A DNA stretch of 64,000 bases from Bryocella elongata (GTDB lineage: Bacteria > Acidobacteriota > Terriglobia > Terriglobales > Acidobacteriaceae): assembly GCF_900108185.1 (NCBI RefSeq), contig NZ_FNVA01000005.1:248001-312000 (forward strand), read 5' to 3'. Shown piece after piece: positions 18,445 to 27,854 of the stretch; the first letter of the stretch is position 1, and each line of letters opens with the position of its first letter. The translations under genes and the position numbers were made by a program. A model generated the notes under the pieces. The model was not told where the DNA came from, ran no database searches, and worked only from the letters and a program-made list of their open reading frames with translations.

Positions 18445-19113
18445 TGAATGTGGGATTCCTACCGGAAAATATACACCTCACGTTCGTGATTGGCAGGTCA
18501 ACTTCCGCACGAACTCAAACACGGGTGAAGGCACCAGCCTGGGCGTCCGCAACTTCGGCATTCCTGGCGCGATTGCGTTTCCCAGGTCCTCTTCGTCACG
18601 CTGCGCGCGAGGGCTTCCATGCTCCGGATTGGAAGGCTTGCGGAAGCGCCGCTCTCGCAGCAGGTGAAACCGGTACCGGCTAGCTGCACCTTTGAGATAT
18701 GACGGGGAAGAAAAAATTGGTTCCACTATCTCTGGGCTGGAGTAGTATGGTCGGCTCCCGCGACTTCGCCGGTTAGGATGACAGCTCCCTGAAACGCCGT
18801 GCCGGCGATAGCTATATAGGTCGATCTGCAAAAGGAGGTATCAACGGCATCTTCCAACGAGCGATATCTCCGTGAATCCGATGGGGCGCATTATTTGACA
18901 GTCGACTTTCCCTCCCTGGGCAGTGCAGCAGGGGGAGCGGGGCGATCTTGTGTGCGGCATTTCCAGCTCGACAGTACTCCGCAGCACTAGCTGGGCCGCA
19001 CGCAACGGGGCCTATCTTGGGAACGATTAACACCAAGTTGGGTCAGCATGTCGCTTGTGTGAATGCAGTGCCGAGACGGGATTCTCGAGATGTAAGTTGA
19101 GGGCTTTTATGCT
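18445..19113. other. Gene-free region upstream of the kinase and the surface-protein genes
   Basis: About 670 bp between two divergent genes. Open frames here are short, overlap each other on both strands and show no family features, so no gene is called. An isolated perfect Shine-Dalgarno-like AAAGGAGGT lies at 18831-18839 without a start codon at usable distance. The promoter of the kinase must lie in the left part, but no convincing -35/-10 pair was found there. Confidence 0.5.
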
Positions 19114-19142
19114 TTGACTTGCCTTACCCTGCATGCTAGGTT
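19114..19142 (+). promoter_or_regulatory. Candidate sigma-70 promoter for the giant surface protein
   Basis: A -35 box TTGACT (19114-19119), a 17-base spacer and a -10 box TAGGTT (19137-19142), with TGC just before the -10. Transcription would begin near 19149, leaving a leader of about 310 bases before the ATG at 19458. Prediction by eye only. Confidence 0.45.
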
Positions 19143-19148
19143 GATCTG

Positions 19149-19457
19149 CACAGGTTCACGACCAGGATTTTTAGGCCATGCATTAGACGTTGCTGCGTTC
19201 ATTATGTAAGCGCGTTAAGCGCTTGGCGACTCGAATCGCAGCGAGTGTGTTTCGGGCCCGCGGCAGGTGATCGATTTGGTCATCCTGAGTTGCCCGCAGT
19301 TTCTGTTTTGCCAGATCGTTCGCTATGGGAAAGCTCTACCCGGCTTATGAGCCGGTGGGTGAGGTATGCCCAATCGCCGTCTCCCACGGTCCGCTGGATG
19401 CCTGGGCGACTCCTGTTGGTATTGCGTCAAGTCTGCAGCTGGTGTTTGGAGATCTCT
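19149..19457 (+). promoter_or_regulatory. Long structured 5' leader
   Basis: If the promoter at 19114 is used, about 310 untranslated bases precede the coding region. They contain several inverted repeats, including CCGGCT-TATG-AGCCGG near 19339-19354 and the palindrome AAGCGCTT near 19214. The open frame extends back to 19245, but the residues encoded before 19458 look non-coding and the signal peptide begins at 19458. No known riboswitch class could be matched. Confidence 0.35.
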
Positions 19458-22400
19458 ATGAACTTGCGTCCGTGGTTCCGCGTCTGTGGCAGTGTCGCTT
19501 CCGCCATTCTTTCTGTCGTCGTGTCAGGCCTGGTGATGGGGACAGGGGTCTCTGTGCAGGCCCAGAGCTTAGCCATGGCTCCCACGACGGCTCTTGGAGC
19601 GACCAGCGCGACACAGACGGCAACGGTAACCATTACGACGGCGGGTACGCTGGCGAACATCAATGTCTTGACGCAAGGCGCAGCCGGACTGGATTACGCC
19701 TTCGTCGCCGGTGGTACCTGTGCCACGACGACGATGTACACCGTCGGGCAGACCTGCACGGTCAGCTTCACCTTTGCCCCGTCGAAGCCCTGGACACGCT
19801 ACGGCGCTATCTCGCTTTCCGATTCTTCTGGCATTCTCCTGGGAAATATCTATCTCGTCGGAACTGGCACGGGCCCGCAGGTGAGCTACCCCCTGGGCGC
19901 TTCCAGCGTACCCACGATTCTCGCCAATGCTTTCCTGCACCCGAAGGGCATTGCGGTAGACGGCAGCGGAAACGTTTATGTTGCCGACACGGGCAACAGC
20001 ACCATCACCGAGCTGGTCGCGGTGGGCGGCGTCATTCCGGCGAACCCCTCGCCTCTTACGCTGGGGACCGGCTTTTCGGGGCCTACCTCCGTCGCCGTCG
20101 ATGGCGCAGGCAACGTCTTCGTCGCCGACACTGGCAATAACATGGTCAAGGAACTGGTCGCAGTCAACGGAGTGGTCTCGACGACGCCTGTGATCGTTTC
20201 GATCGGAAGCGGTTACTCCTCTCCCTCCGGCGTTGCTGTGGACGCGAGTGGCAATGTCTATGTCGCCGACACCGCAAACAATGCAGTGGAAGAGATTCAG
20301 TCGGTGAATGGAGTCATCCCGGCGGCCGCTACTCCGGTTACGTTGAGCAGCGCGTTTTCCATGCCGACCGGCATTGCCGTGGATCCGAGCGGGAACGTCT
20401 ATGTCGCCGACACGAATAACAGTGCGGTGAAGGAGATCGTCGCTGTAGGCGGCGCGATTCCCGCCACCCCGACGATTACTCCCCTCGGCACAGGCTTCCA
20501 GCTTCCGACGGGAGTGGCGGTTGATGGCAACGGCAACGTCTATGTGGGCGACTCGGGTAATAACGCCGTCAAGGAGATCCTGGCCGTGTCCGGGGCAATC
20601 CCTGCCAGCCCCACCATCGTCACGCTGAGCAGCGGATTCACGTCGCCCTCCGGGCTGGCGGTGGATGGCAGCTTCGATCTCTATGTCACCAATACCGGTG
20701 GCAACGCAGCTGCAGAACTGAACGCGCAGACTGCGCCGACGGTAAACTTCGCCTCCACAGCTGTTGGCCAGACGAGCACGGATAGCCCGGTGACAGTGCC
20801 GATCGCCAACACGGGCACGGACCCGCTCATCTTCGCGATCCCGGGGGCGGGCAGCAACCCTGCCATCTCGACGAACTTTACAATCGGCGCTGCGTCCACG
20901 TGCCCGCAGACGAATTCGACGGCTACCACGCCGGCGCAGCTCGCTCCCGGCGCCAGCTGCACGAATATCGTCAGCTTCTCGCCGCTCATGGCAGGAACGA
21001 TCAGCGGCGCTCTCGCGATCACGGACAACAATCTCAATCTGACGACGTCGACCCAATCCATCACACTTGCTGGCCAGGCGACACCCGGAACCGTGACGCT
21101 CGCGATGTCCACGCAGTCGGTGCCAGTCAACACCGCCTCCGTGACGTTGTCTACTTCGCTCACGTACGGCAGTGGCCCGGCACCTACGGGCGCCGTAACG
21201 TTCTCGGTGAACTCGGGAGCCGCTATCCCGGCGACTTGCACGGGATCGTCTTCGCCCCTGCAGTGCACGGCGACTTACAACACTGCCAGCCTGACCGCAA
21301 ATACCTATGCGGTCACTGCCAACTCGGCCGCAGACAGCAATTACAACAGCGCCACGACCGGTACCACGCTGACGATCACGCAGGCAACGCCAACGATTGC
21401 ACTTGGAACTTCGGGTGCGTCGAGCACAGTGAATGGCTCCGTTACCCTGACGGCGACTGTGACGCCGACCAGCGGCATCACCCCTTCGGGCAAGGTCGCG
21501 TTTTCAACCACCGTCGGCAGCGCGACTTCGACGATCTCGGGTTGCGGTTCGGTCGCGCTGGTGGCATCTGCGGGCCCGACGTTGACGGCGACCTGCACGA
21601 CCACCAGCCTCGTCGCGGGATCGAATTCAGTGAACGCAACGCTCCAGGCGGACACGAACTTTGTCTCGGTCACCTCGAGCAGCATCACCCAGGCCGTGGC
21701 GCAGGGGACTCCAGCTATCACGCTCGGCACCTCCGGCGCGAACACCACGGTAAACATGCCGGTAACTCTCACGGCCACCGTGACGCCGAATAGCGGCATC
21801 ACGCCGAGCGGCACGGTCGCATTCAACACGGTGCTGGGCGGAGTGACATCGACGATCGCCAACTGCGGCACGGTGGCCCTGGTTTCAGCCGCGGGCCCCA
21901 CCCTGACCGCGACCTGCCAGACCAGCACCCTTGGCCTCGGATCCAACTCGGTAACGGCCACGATTGCGGCCGATAGCAACTTCTTCACTGCTACCTCAGG
22001 CAGCGTAGTCCAGACGGTCGCTGTTGCTCCGACAACCCTCGTGCTGTCACCGACCACTGCGTCAACCGTGGATAGTGCGATCACTTTTACCGCGACCCTG
22101 TCCTCAACGTCAGGCTTTAGCCCCCTGACCGCAGGCGGTACCGTTGGATTTACGGCAGGCGGCGTAACGATCCCCGGTTGCGCGGCTGTGAGCGTTAGCG
22201 GGACCAGCCATACAGCGACCTGCACCACGAGCTCGCTGGTCGCCCCTGCCGACCAGATCGGAGCTTCTTATACCCCCGATACGAACTTTGCGGCATCCAC
22301 CGCGGCCCCCGTCACACAGACGATGGCCAAGAACACCCCTGTCATCAGCGTCAGCTCGACTCTGCCGACCACTGCGGTCGTGAATCAGACGGTGACATTT

Positions 22401-25160
22401 ACCGCGACCGTAACGCCGAATGGAGCCTCAGGGGCAGGTGTTGTCCCAACCGGTAGCATCATCTTCTCCAAGGGGGGCACGCAGCTATGCGGAGCCGTCG
22501 TGGTGGCCGGGAACTCCGCAACAGGCACCGGTACGGCATCCTGCGCTCCCAACTTCACCACGTCGTTCTCTTCGACGAACATCGTCGCTACGTACAGTAG
22601 CGACGCGAACTTCTTCGCCGGAACTCCCGGAACCGTGGCACAGACCGTTCTCGCCGCGCCGACGGCAACCGCAGTGACTTCCAACCCGACCTCGGTAGGC
22701 GTCAATCAGAATGTCACTCTCACGGCCACCGTGACAGCGGCGAACTCCGGCGCAGGTTATCCGGGCACGCAGACGCCGCAATCCGGCACGGTGAACTTCT
22801 ACGACTCGGTGAATCCGACCACGTCGATCTGCAGCTCCCCAGTCTCCGGCGGAGTCGTCCAATCGACCTGCTCCTACGCCCCCGCATCCCTCGGCACACA
22901 CGTCATCACGGCGAGCTTCACTTCCACCGACAATAACTTTGCGAGCACCTTGGCGTCGGCTATGACGGGCGCAACGATCACGGTTGGGACCTCCAGCGTT
23001 GGCCTCGCTCTCACCGCCTCCGGGATTTCGGGAATCACGGTGAATCAGTCGGGAAGCTTCATGGCGAGCTTCAACACCTTCCCAACAGGTCTGACCTCCT
23101 CACCCGGAACGATCACCTATTTTGATGGCTCCACCGCGATCAGCGGGGCTACCTGCTCCAACGTGCCAGTCTCGACGACAGGTACTCTTCCAGGGGCCTG
23201 TTCCTACGCGTTCGCAACGGCGGGCCAGCACCCCATCTCGGCTATCTTCACTCCCGGACCGGGAGGGGCATCCTTCTCAACGCTCACGTCGAACGTCGTG
23301 ACGGTCACACCGGCAAAGACTGCGACCACGTTGAGCATCACGTCGCCGACGGCTGGCGCCACCGCGACAACCGATCAGGTTCTTGCGTTCTCAGCAACCG
23401 TGGCGCCAGTGACGTCCGGAGCCACCACACCGAGTGGATCGGTGGTGTTTGCGTACTCTCTTGGCGGAGGAGCCGCGACCACGATCTGTACTGCCTCAGT
23501 CACCACGGCTGCAAGCACCTCGTCTGCTGCGTGCAGCGGTCCGCTCCCGGCGACGGGAACGTACACCATCACGGCAACCTACTCCAGCGATTCGAACTTC
23601 TCGGCGCCAGCTTCTCCCACAGCAGTCAGTCAGACGGTAACGAAGACGGCAACCACCCTTGCGCTGGTAACGCCAACGAGCGCTGCCATCAATACCGCCG
23701 GGACATATACCGCAACCGTTTCACTGCCGGGATCGATCACTGACTCGGCCTCGGGGCTCGCGATGCCTACCGGGACGGTCACCATCACGGACCTCAACAA
23801 TCCAACCGTCACGTGCACCGCAAATGTGGTCGCCGCTACCGGAGTAGCATCCTGCTCCCTGACGCCTATCTCGTCAGGATCCCACTCGATCAGCGCCTCT
23901 TACAGCGGAGACGGGAACTTCTCGTCCAGCGCGGTACCGACGCCGCAGACCGTATCCGTGGCACTGGAAACGCCGACCTTGACGCTGACCCCCTCCGCGA
24001 CAAGCATCGTAGCGACTCAGTCGGTCACCTTCACTGCGGTTCTGTCGTTCCCAAGTGCTCAAACTGCGGATACGCCGACGAACTTGCCCACAGGCATCAG
24101 CATCAGCCCGGCCGGTTACTCCTGCAGCAATCCGACGCAGACCGGAAGTGTCACTTCATACACCTATACCTGTGTCGTACCCACAGCCGCGACGAGCTCC
24201 AGTACCATCCAGGCCGCCATCACCTACGGTGGAGACGGCAACTACAACGCGGTCACTGCAACTCCGGTCACCGTGGCTGTTCAAACCTTCACGCCGACCG
24301 TCGTTGTATCGTCCAAGAGTTCCACGATCAGCTTTGCGCAGGGATACACCAGCGCCTCTGATCCGTTCAACCCTGCGGTGATCAAGGTGACCGCGGCTAC
24401 GACCTCCGGCTTCGTCGACCCCCTGGCGATCACGGCATGCTCTGTCACTTCCGGCGGCACATTGGTTTCGACCCTGACCTGCGCGCCAACCCCTGCCTCG
24501 GGCACGATCTCCGGGCAGACGGTTGTGGTGAGCCCAACTTCGCAGAGCACTGTAACTCCTATTGGCACGAGCTACATTCTGAATGTCACAGTTACAGACA
24601 CTGCGAACTCGAATTTGAAGATGACGGCGACTCAGCCGCTTACCATCGTCAACTTCCCAGCTTCGGTCAATGTCTTGTCTGTCGGCACGGTGACGGCACA
24701 GTTCACGGCGACGGCTGGCCAGACGGGCCTCCAATGCGGGACGGAAGTCTACTCGTTGGTAAGTGGCACGTATGTCGACGATGGCCTGCTTAGCAACATC
24801 AACGTATCCTGCTCAAACTTCGCCGAGAATCCAGCGGGAACCTATACCTTCACGCTTACGGCAGGTACCAAGCTGTCCCTCCTGGAAAAGGGCGGTGGAA
24901 AGATTGAGTGGGCCTATATGGCCGCACCGTTCCTGCTGTTGCTCGGCCTGCTTCCCAGGATGCGGAGATCGCGCAAGGCGCTGTTGCAGGGAGCACTGAT
25001 CTTCATCGTGGGACTTATTCTGTCCCAGGCCACGGGGTGCAGTAGCGGCGGGTTTGTCAGGTCCAACGGCGCTGGCGCCCTGGATGGTTCTTATCTGATA
25101 AACATCAAGTCGACGAGCGGAGCAACGGTGGCTGAAGTTCCATTCGTTGTCCAGGATTGA
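19458..25160 (+). CDS. Giant exported protein with NHL and Ig-like repeats
   Basis: 1900 residues from the ATG at 19458 (GGAG 6 bases upstream), where a signal peptide begins (MNLRPWFRVCGSVASAILS). After an N-terminal beta domain come about six NHL-type repeats of roughly 45 residues with GVAVDGSGNVYVADTGNN cores (about 150-410). Many Ig-like repeats of about 95 residues follow (TLTATVTPTSG...PSGTVAF patterns, to about 1690). The C-terminus has two hydrophobic segments around an RMRRSRK cluster, then a lipobox-like SQATGC and a short beta domain. Such proteins are common in Acidobacteria and probably act in adhesion or surface display. Composition is Thr/Ser/Ala-rich. Function is unknown. Confidence 0.85.
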   Translation: MNLRPWFRVCGSVASAILSVVVSGLVMGTGVSVQAQSLAMAPTTALGATSATQTATVTITTAGTLANINVLTQGAAGLDYAFVAGGTCATTTMYTVGQTCTVSFTFAPSKPWTRYGAISLSDSSGILLGNIYLVGTGTGPQVSYPLGASSVPTILANAFLHPKGIAVDGSGNVYVADTGNSTITELVAVGGVIPANPSPLTLGTGFSGPTSVAVDGAGNVFVADTGNNMVKELVAVNGVVSTTPVIVSIGSGYSSPSGVAVDASGNVYVADTANNAVEEIQSVNGVIPAAATPVTLSSAFSMPTGIAVDPSGNVYVADTNNSAVKEIVAVGGAIPATPTITPLGTGFQLPTGVAVDGNGNVYVGDSGNNAVKEILAVSGAIPASPTIVTLSSGFTSPSGLAVDGSFDLYVTNTGGNAAAELNAQTAPTVNFASTAVGQTSTDSPVTVPIANTGTDPLIFAIPGAGSNPAISTNFTIGAASTCPQTNSTATTPAQLAPGASCTNIVSFSPLMAGTISGALAITDNNLNLTTSTQSITLAGQATPGTVTLAMSTQSVPVNTASVTLSTSLTYGSGPAPTGAVTFSVNSGAAIPATCTGSSSPLQCTATYNTASLTANTYAVTANSAADSNYNSATTGTTLTITQATPTIALGTSGASSTVNGSVTLTATVTPTSGITPSGKVAFSTTVGSATSTISGCGSVALVASAGPTLTATCTTTSLVAGSNSVNATLQADTNFVSVTSSSITQAVAQGTPAITLGTSGANTTVNMPVTLTATVTPNSGITPSGTVAFNTVLGGVTSTIANCGTVALVSAAGPTLTATCQTSTLGLGSNSVTATIAADSNFFTATSGSVVQTVAVAPTTLVLSPTTASTVDSAITFTATLSSTSGFSPLTAGGTVGFTAGGVTIPGCAAVSVSGTSHTATCTTSSLVAPADQIGASYTPDTNFAASTAAPVTQTMAKNTPVISVSSTLPTTAVVNQTVTFTATVTPNGASGAGVVPTGSIIFSKGGTQLCGAVVVAGNSATGTGTASCAPNFTTSFSSTNIVATYSSDANFFAGTPGTVAQTVLAAPTATAVTSNPTSVGVNQNVTLTATVTAANSGAGYPGTQTPQSGTVNFYDSVNPTTSICSSPVSGGVVQSTCSYAPASLGTHVITASFTSTDNNFASTLASAMTGATITVGTSSVGLALTASGISGITVNQSGSFMASFNTFPTGLTSSPGTITYFDGSTAISGATCSNVPVSTTGTLPGACSYAFATAGQHPISAIFTPGPGGASFSTLTSNVVTVTPAKTATTLSITSPTAGATATTDQVLAFSATVAPVTSGATTPSGSVVFAYSLGGGAATTICTASVTTAASTSSAACSGPLPATGTYTITATYSSDSNFSAPASPTAVSQTVTKTATTLALVTPTSAAINTAGTYTATVSLPGSITDSASGLAMPTGTVTITDLNNPTVTCTANVVAATGVASCSLTPISSGSHSISASYSGDGNFSSSAVPTPQTVSVALETPTLTLTPSATSIVATQSVTFTAVLSFPSAQTADTPTNLPTGISISPAGYSCSNPTQTGSVTSYTYTCVVPTAATSSSTIQAAITYGGDGNYNAVTATPVTVAVQTFTPTVVVSSKSSTISFAQGYTSASDPFNPAVIKVTAATTSGFVDPLAITACSVTSGGTLVSTLTCAPTPASGTISGQTVVVSPTSQSTVTPIGTSYILNVTVTDTANSNLKMTATQPLTIVNFPASVNVLSVGTVTAQFTATAGQTGLQCGTEVYSLVSGTYVDDGLLSNINVSCSNFAENPAGTYTFTLTAGTKLSLLEKGGGKIEWAYMAAPFLLLLGLLPRMRRSRKALLQGALIFIVGLILSQATGCSSGGFVRSNGAGALDGSYLINIKSTSGATVAEVPFVVQD

Positions 25161-25305
25161 TCCGGATGCCTTGGCCAAGCCAGACGGACTCCAGAAGCGG
25201 TCCCAAGCGATCCTTTTTTCAGGGCCCAGACCGCTTCGCTATACGCAGACGAATGAACCGGAACGCCAGGTGAGCGAAATGACCGCAGAACGACGGAGCG
25301 CAGGG

Positions 25306-26646
25306 ATGAAAGCTATTAGAAGGATGATTGTGATGGCTGCCGGGTGTCTGGCGGTTTTGGGGGCTGACGGCCAATATGTGAATTGCGGGAGCAGCACAGC
25401 CACCCAACTAGTGTGCCTTGTGCCGTATGGCACCGGCGCGGCGAATCAGACGAATGGCACGGCAATTCCCACGACGTCGATCTTCAACGCTCCCATTGGC
25501 TCGCAGTTGACCCAGCTACCTTCGGCGTCGTCTGCTCCAGGTACGGTGATCTTGACCATCCACGGAAATCCCGAACCGTATTACAACCTCGGCCCAATTC
25601 TGATCGATCGTCCGGACAGTGTGGGGCAAGGGCATTTGATTGTCGGTTTCAGTGCACAGCAGTACAGGTTTGACCACCTGGACGGTACTCCCATTAACGC
25701 TGTTCCTCTGGTTTTTGTTGAAGGCTCCGGCTCCAACGTGCAAACGTATGAGCAGACAGAGAAGGCCGACATCAGGCTGAATCAATATACGTTTGTGGGC
25801 ATCCTTGGACTCCCCAAGAAGACGGATATCAGCGTAACTGTCCCTTATAACCGAATCGCCATCGGCGCGACCTCCACGCCAACTGCCGTTTACACCAGTA
25901 GCTCTGTCAATACCGCGCAAGGTCATTACAACGCAGGATTTGCCAAGGGCATCGGCGATATCGTGCTGAACGCCAAACATGTCCTCTGGAGTGGTGGTGA
26001 CGAGGGCAGAATGTCCGTTTCAACGGGCTTCGGGCTTCGCCTTCCTACTGGCGATGCGCTGAATTACCTCGGTTCAGGTGCGTATGGATATAACGTCTAC
26101 GCTCTGGCTGCCGACAAGCGCCGCTTCTCGACGCACGTGAAGATCGGTTACCAGTGGAACACCAATTCGGTGCTTCTGAACGTCTCCGGGGCTGCAGGGC
26201 AGAATCAGCGGCTTCCTGGTGGACTTCAGACCGCTGTGGGCGCGGATTTCGGGGCCACCCGTCACTTCACCATCTCGGCCGATGTTGTGTCGAATGAGTT
26301 CCAGAACTCGCCATCGATCAGTGTTGTGCAGTATGGCAGTACGGTCGCCGGCGCCGGCGCCACTGGCACTACCGTGCCTTCTACTGCGTCCTGCCAGACC
26401 GGCGTCGTGGCATTGACGGCTGTCTCAACCCTTTGCACTGCGAACATCGTCAACAAGACCTTCACGACCGCGAACTTCAGTGGTGGTATCAAGTGGAAGC
26501 CGTTCGTGCGAGGCGGCCTCGTGCTCTATGGAAACGTTCTTGTTCCGATCAACGACGTCGGCCTGCGTAGCAAGCCATCTCCGTCCGTCGGAGTCTCTTA
26601 TAACTTCAAGGGCCTCGACAAGGCGCCTAGTTGGTTGAACCGGTAA
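25306..26646 (+). CDS. Predicted outer-membrane beta-barrel protein (MetA-type channel family)
   Basis: 446 residues from the ATG at 25306, chosen because GGAG lies 8 bases upstream and the encoded start MKAIRRMIVMAAGCLAVLG is a good signal peptide. The open frame reaches back to 25147, inside the previous gene, so an ATG at 25279 is an alternative. The mature part has alternating strands (YNLGPILIDRPDSVGQGHL, VSTGFGLRLPTGDALNYLG) and ends GVSYNFKGLDKAPSWLNR, as in the phenol_MetA_deg family of outer-membrane proteins. Substrate unknown. It lies 145 bp after the giant surface protein and may be cotranscribed with it, perhaps helping its export or acting at the same surface. Confidence 0.7.
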   Translation: MKAIRRMIVMAAGCLAVLGADGQYVNCGSSTATQLVCLVPYGTGAANQTNGTAIPTTSIFNAPIGSQLTQLPSASSAPGTVILTIHGNPEPYYNLGPILIDRPDSVGQGHLIVGFSAQQYRFDHLDGTPINAVPLVFVEGSGSNVQTYEQTEKADIRLNQYTFVGILGLPKKTDISVTVPYNRIAIGATSTPTAVYTSSSVNTAQGHYNAGFAKGIGDIVLNAKHVLWSGGDEGRMSVSTGFGLRLPTGDALNYLGSGAYGYNVYALAADKRRFSTHVKIGYQWNTNSVLLNVSGAAGQNQRLPGGLQTAVGADFGATRHFTISADVVSNEFQNSPSISVVQYGSTVAGAGATGTTVPSTASCQTGVVALTAVSTLCTANIVNKTFTTANFSGGIKWKPFVRGGLVLYGNVLVPINDVGLRSKPSPSVGVSYNFKGLDKAPSWLNR

Positions 26647-26676
26647 TCCGCAATATACTCTGGCTCTATCAATCTG

Positions 26677-26705
26677 CCCTGGCGACGGCCAGGGCGATTG
26701 TGTTT
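26677..26705 (+). terminator. Hairpin terminator after the barrel gene
   Basis: A 7-bp stem CCCTGGC/GCCAGGG with loop GACG (26677-26694) followed by a T-containing stretch (CGATTGTGTTT). It starts 31 bases after the stop codon and fits a rho-independent terminator. Confidence 0.65.
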
Positions 26706-27207
26706 CTAGAACGGGTCGCCTGGAGCTTCTACGACGCCAAGGAGTGATGCCGGCAGTCTTCGTCCGCTTCTTGCGGTATGGTCTAGATCGCCTGCCAGGT
26801 CCGCTCTACAACGGGACGGCAATAGCCTCATCCAGTAACTAGCCGCAGAGCATCGCCTCCGAAGCCCGCAAAATCGAGGGCTCGGCCGATACTGCCATGC
26901 ATTGCGGTGGAACCGCGGTGGCAATCCTGCGTGATCCGTTTGCCATGCCCAGGCAGCGCACAGCGCTTCCGTGATCGTGGTCGCGAGCATAGCTCGTGCG
27001 CCCGAGAGGCTCCAAGATCCGGGACGATGAGGCATGCTAGCTGGCTTCTGTGCTGTCGTCGTCGTGTTTTCCTGCGAACGGCGAAAGGAGACGGCACTGC
27101 GCAGCCTAGTGGCGTGATGACTGCACCGCACCCAACCCACTCGCACGGACAGAACGCCTGCCGTCGGACCACGAATGGAGGACCCGCTGCATTCGCTGTT
27201 GGTTGGA
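26706..27207. other. Gene-free stretch left of the island
   Basis: About 500 bp between the terminator of the barrel gene and the left island boundary. Open frames on both strands are short or of unlikely composition, and nothing was recognised. It is probably the original chromosomal flank that once lay next to the 3' end of tRNA-Pro. Confidence 0.4.
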
Positions 27208-27256
27208 TAAATGGTCGGGACGACTAGATTCGAACTAGCGACCTCACCCACCCCAA
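27208..27256 (-). repeat. attL: 3'-half copy of tRNA-Pro(GGG) at the left island end
   Basis: These 49 bases are identical to 50970-51018, which covers the anticodon loop to the encoded CCA end of the intact tRNA-Pro plus four bases beyond. The copy breaks off at the anticodon loop, so it cannot make a tRNA. This is the expected left attachment site of an element that inserted into the tRNA gene; the distance between repeat starts is 23,762 bp. Confidence 0.92.
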
Positions 27257-27339
27257 ACCCGGAATAGTGGGAATTTGCTCAACTTTGCTGGATTTTTCGG
27301 CACGTTGAAGAGCGCCAAAAAGCGCTTCAAAACCCATAT

Positions 27340-27369
27340 TGCACCTTTACTGCACCCACAGTTGCACCC
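27340..27369 (+). promoter_or_regulatory. Candidate integrase arm sites (left)
   Basis: TGCACC at 27340 and TGCACCC at 27351 and 27363 form three direct repeats spaced 11-12 bases. The same heptamer occurs twice with 12-base spacing at 50916 and 50928, just inside the other end. Position and spacing suit arm-type binding sites for the N-terminal domain of the island integrase. Confidence 0.5.
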
Positions 27370-27854
27370 ACGCTGGCAACCGCGACCACGCGGCACGAAC
27401 GGCAACGCCAGCCTGGCTCTGATTCATATATGCCGCAGTCGATAGCCATTTCGCTGCGTCGACGAAGCCGAGTGCGAGGCCGTGCGGGACATTGACAACT
27501 GACAGGGCCTCGTCATCGAATGAGGTTAATGTCTCGGGGGAAGGCGCGAGAACACCGATCCCCGGAGTTATGTGCTACTTCATGAGCAGCACGACGATGA
27601 GAAGAACCACGGCCACCACGAACCGCCAGTCGACGGCGATCGTGGCATGGATCCAGGCAAGCTCCTGGGGTACAGGCGACGTCACTTGGCCTGACGTCGC
27701 TAATTTCTATTTAACTTGCGCATCGCTCTGTAACAGGTTGTCGTGCTTCACGCCCTTGAGCCTGAGGCCGAGCGGCTGTGGCGATTGAGCCTGGAAATGA
27801 ATTCCCGCTTTGGTGGTATAGGCGAAAGGGCGCGGGTCTCATAGCGTCAGCAGC
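27370..27854. other. Gene-free left edge of the island with an inverted repeat
   Basis: No convincing gene. An open frame on the plus strand (27492-27788) has no family features. A 9-bp inverted repeat, GCGACGTCA/TGACGTCGC with a 7-base loop, lies at 27676-27700 and is followed by AT-rich sequence; it could be an operator or a terminator. Confidence 0.4.

Noticed and set aside
18831-18839. Perfect Shine-Dalgarno-like AAAGGAGGT
   Set aside because: No start codon at usable distance and no open frame after it.
19320-19440. Possible c-di-GMP (GEMM) riboswitch in the leader
   Set aside because: Hairpins are present but the conserved GEMM core bases could not be aligned.
27492-27788. 98-codon open frame at the left edge of the island
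   Set aside because: Thr/Arg/Ser-rich without family features, crosses an inverted repeat, no ribosome-binding site.
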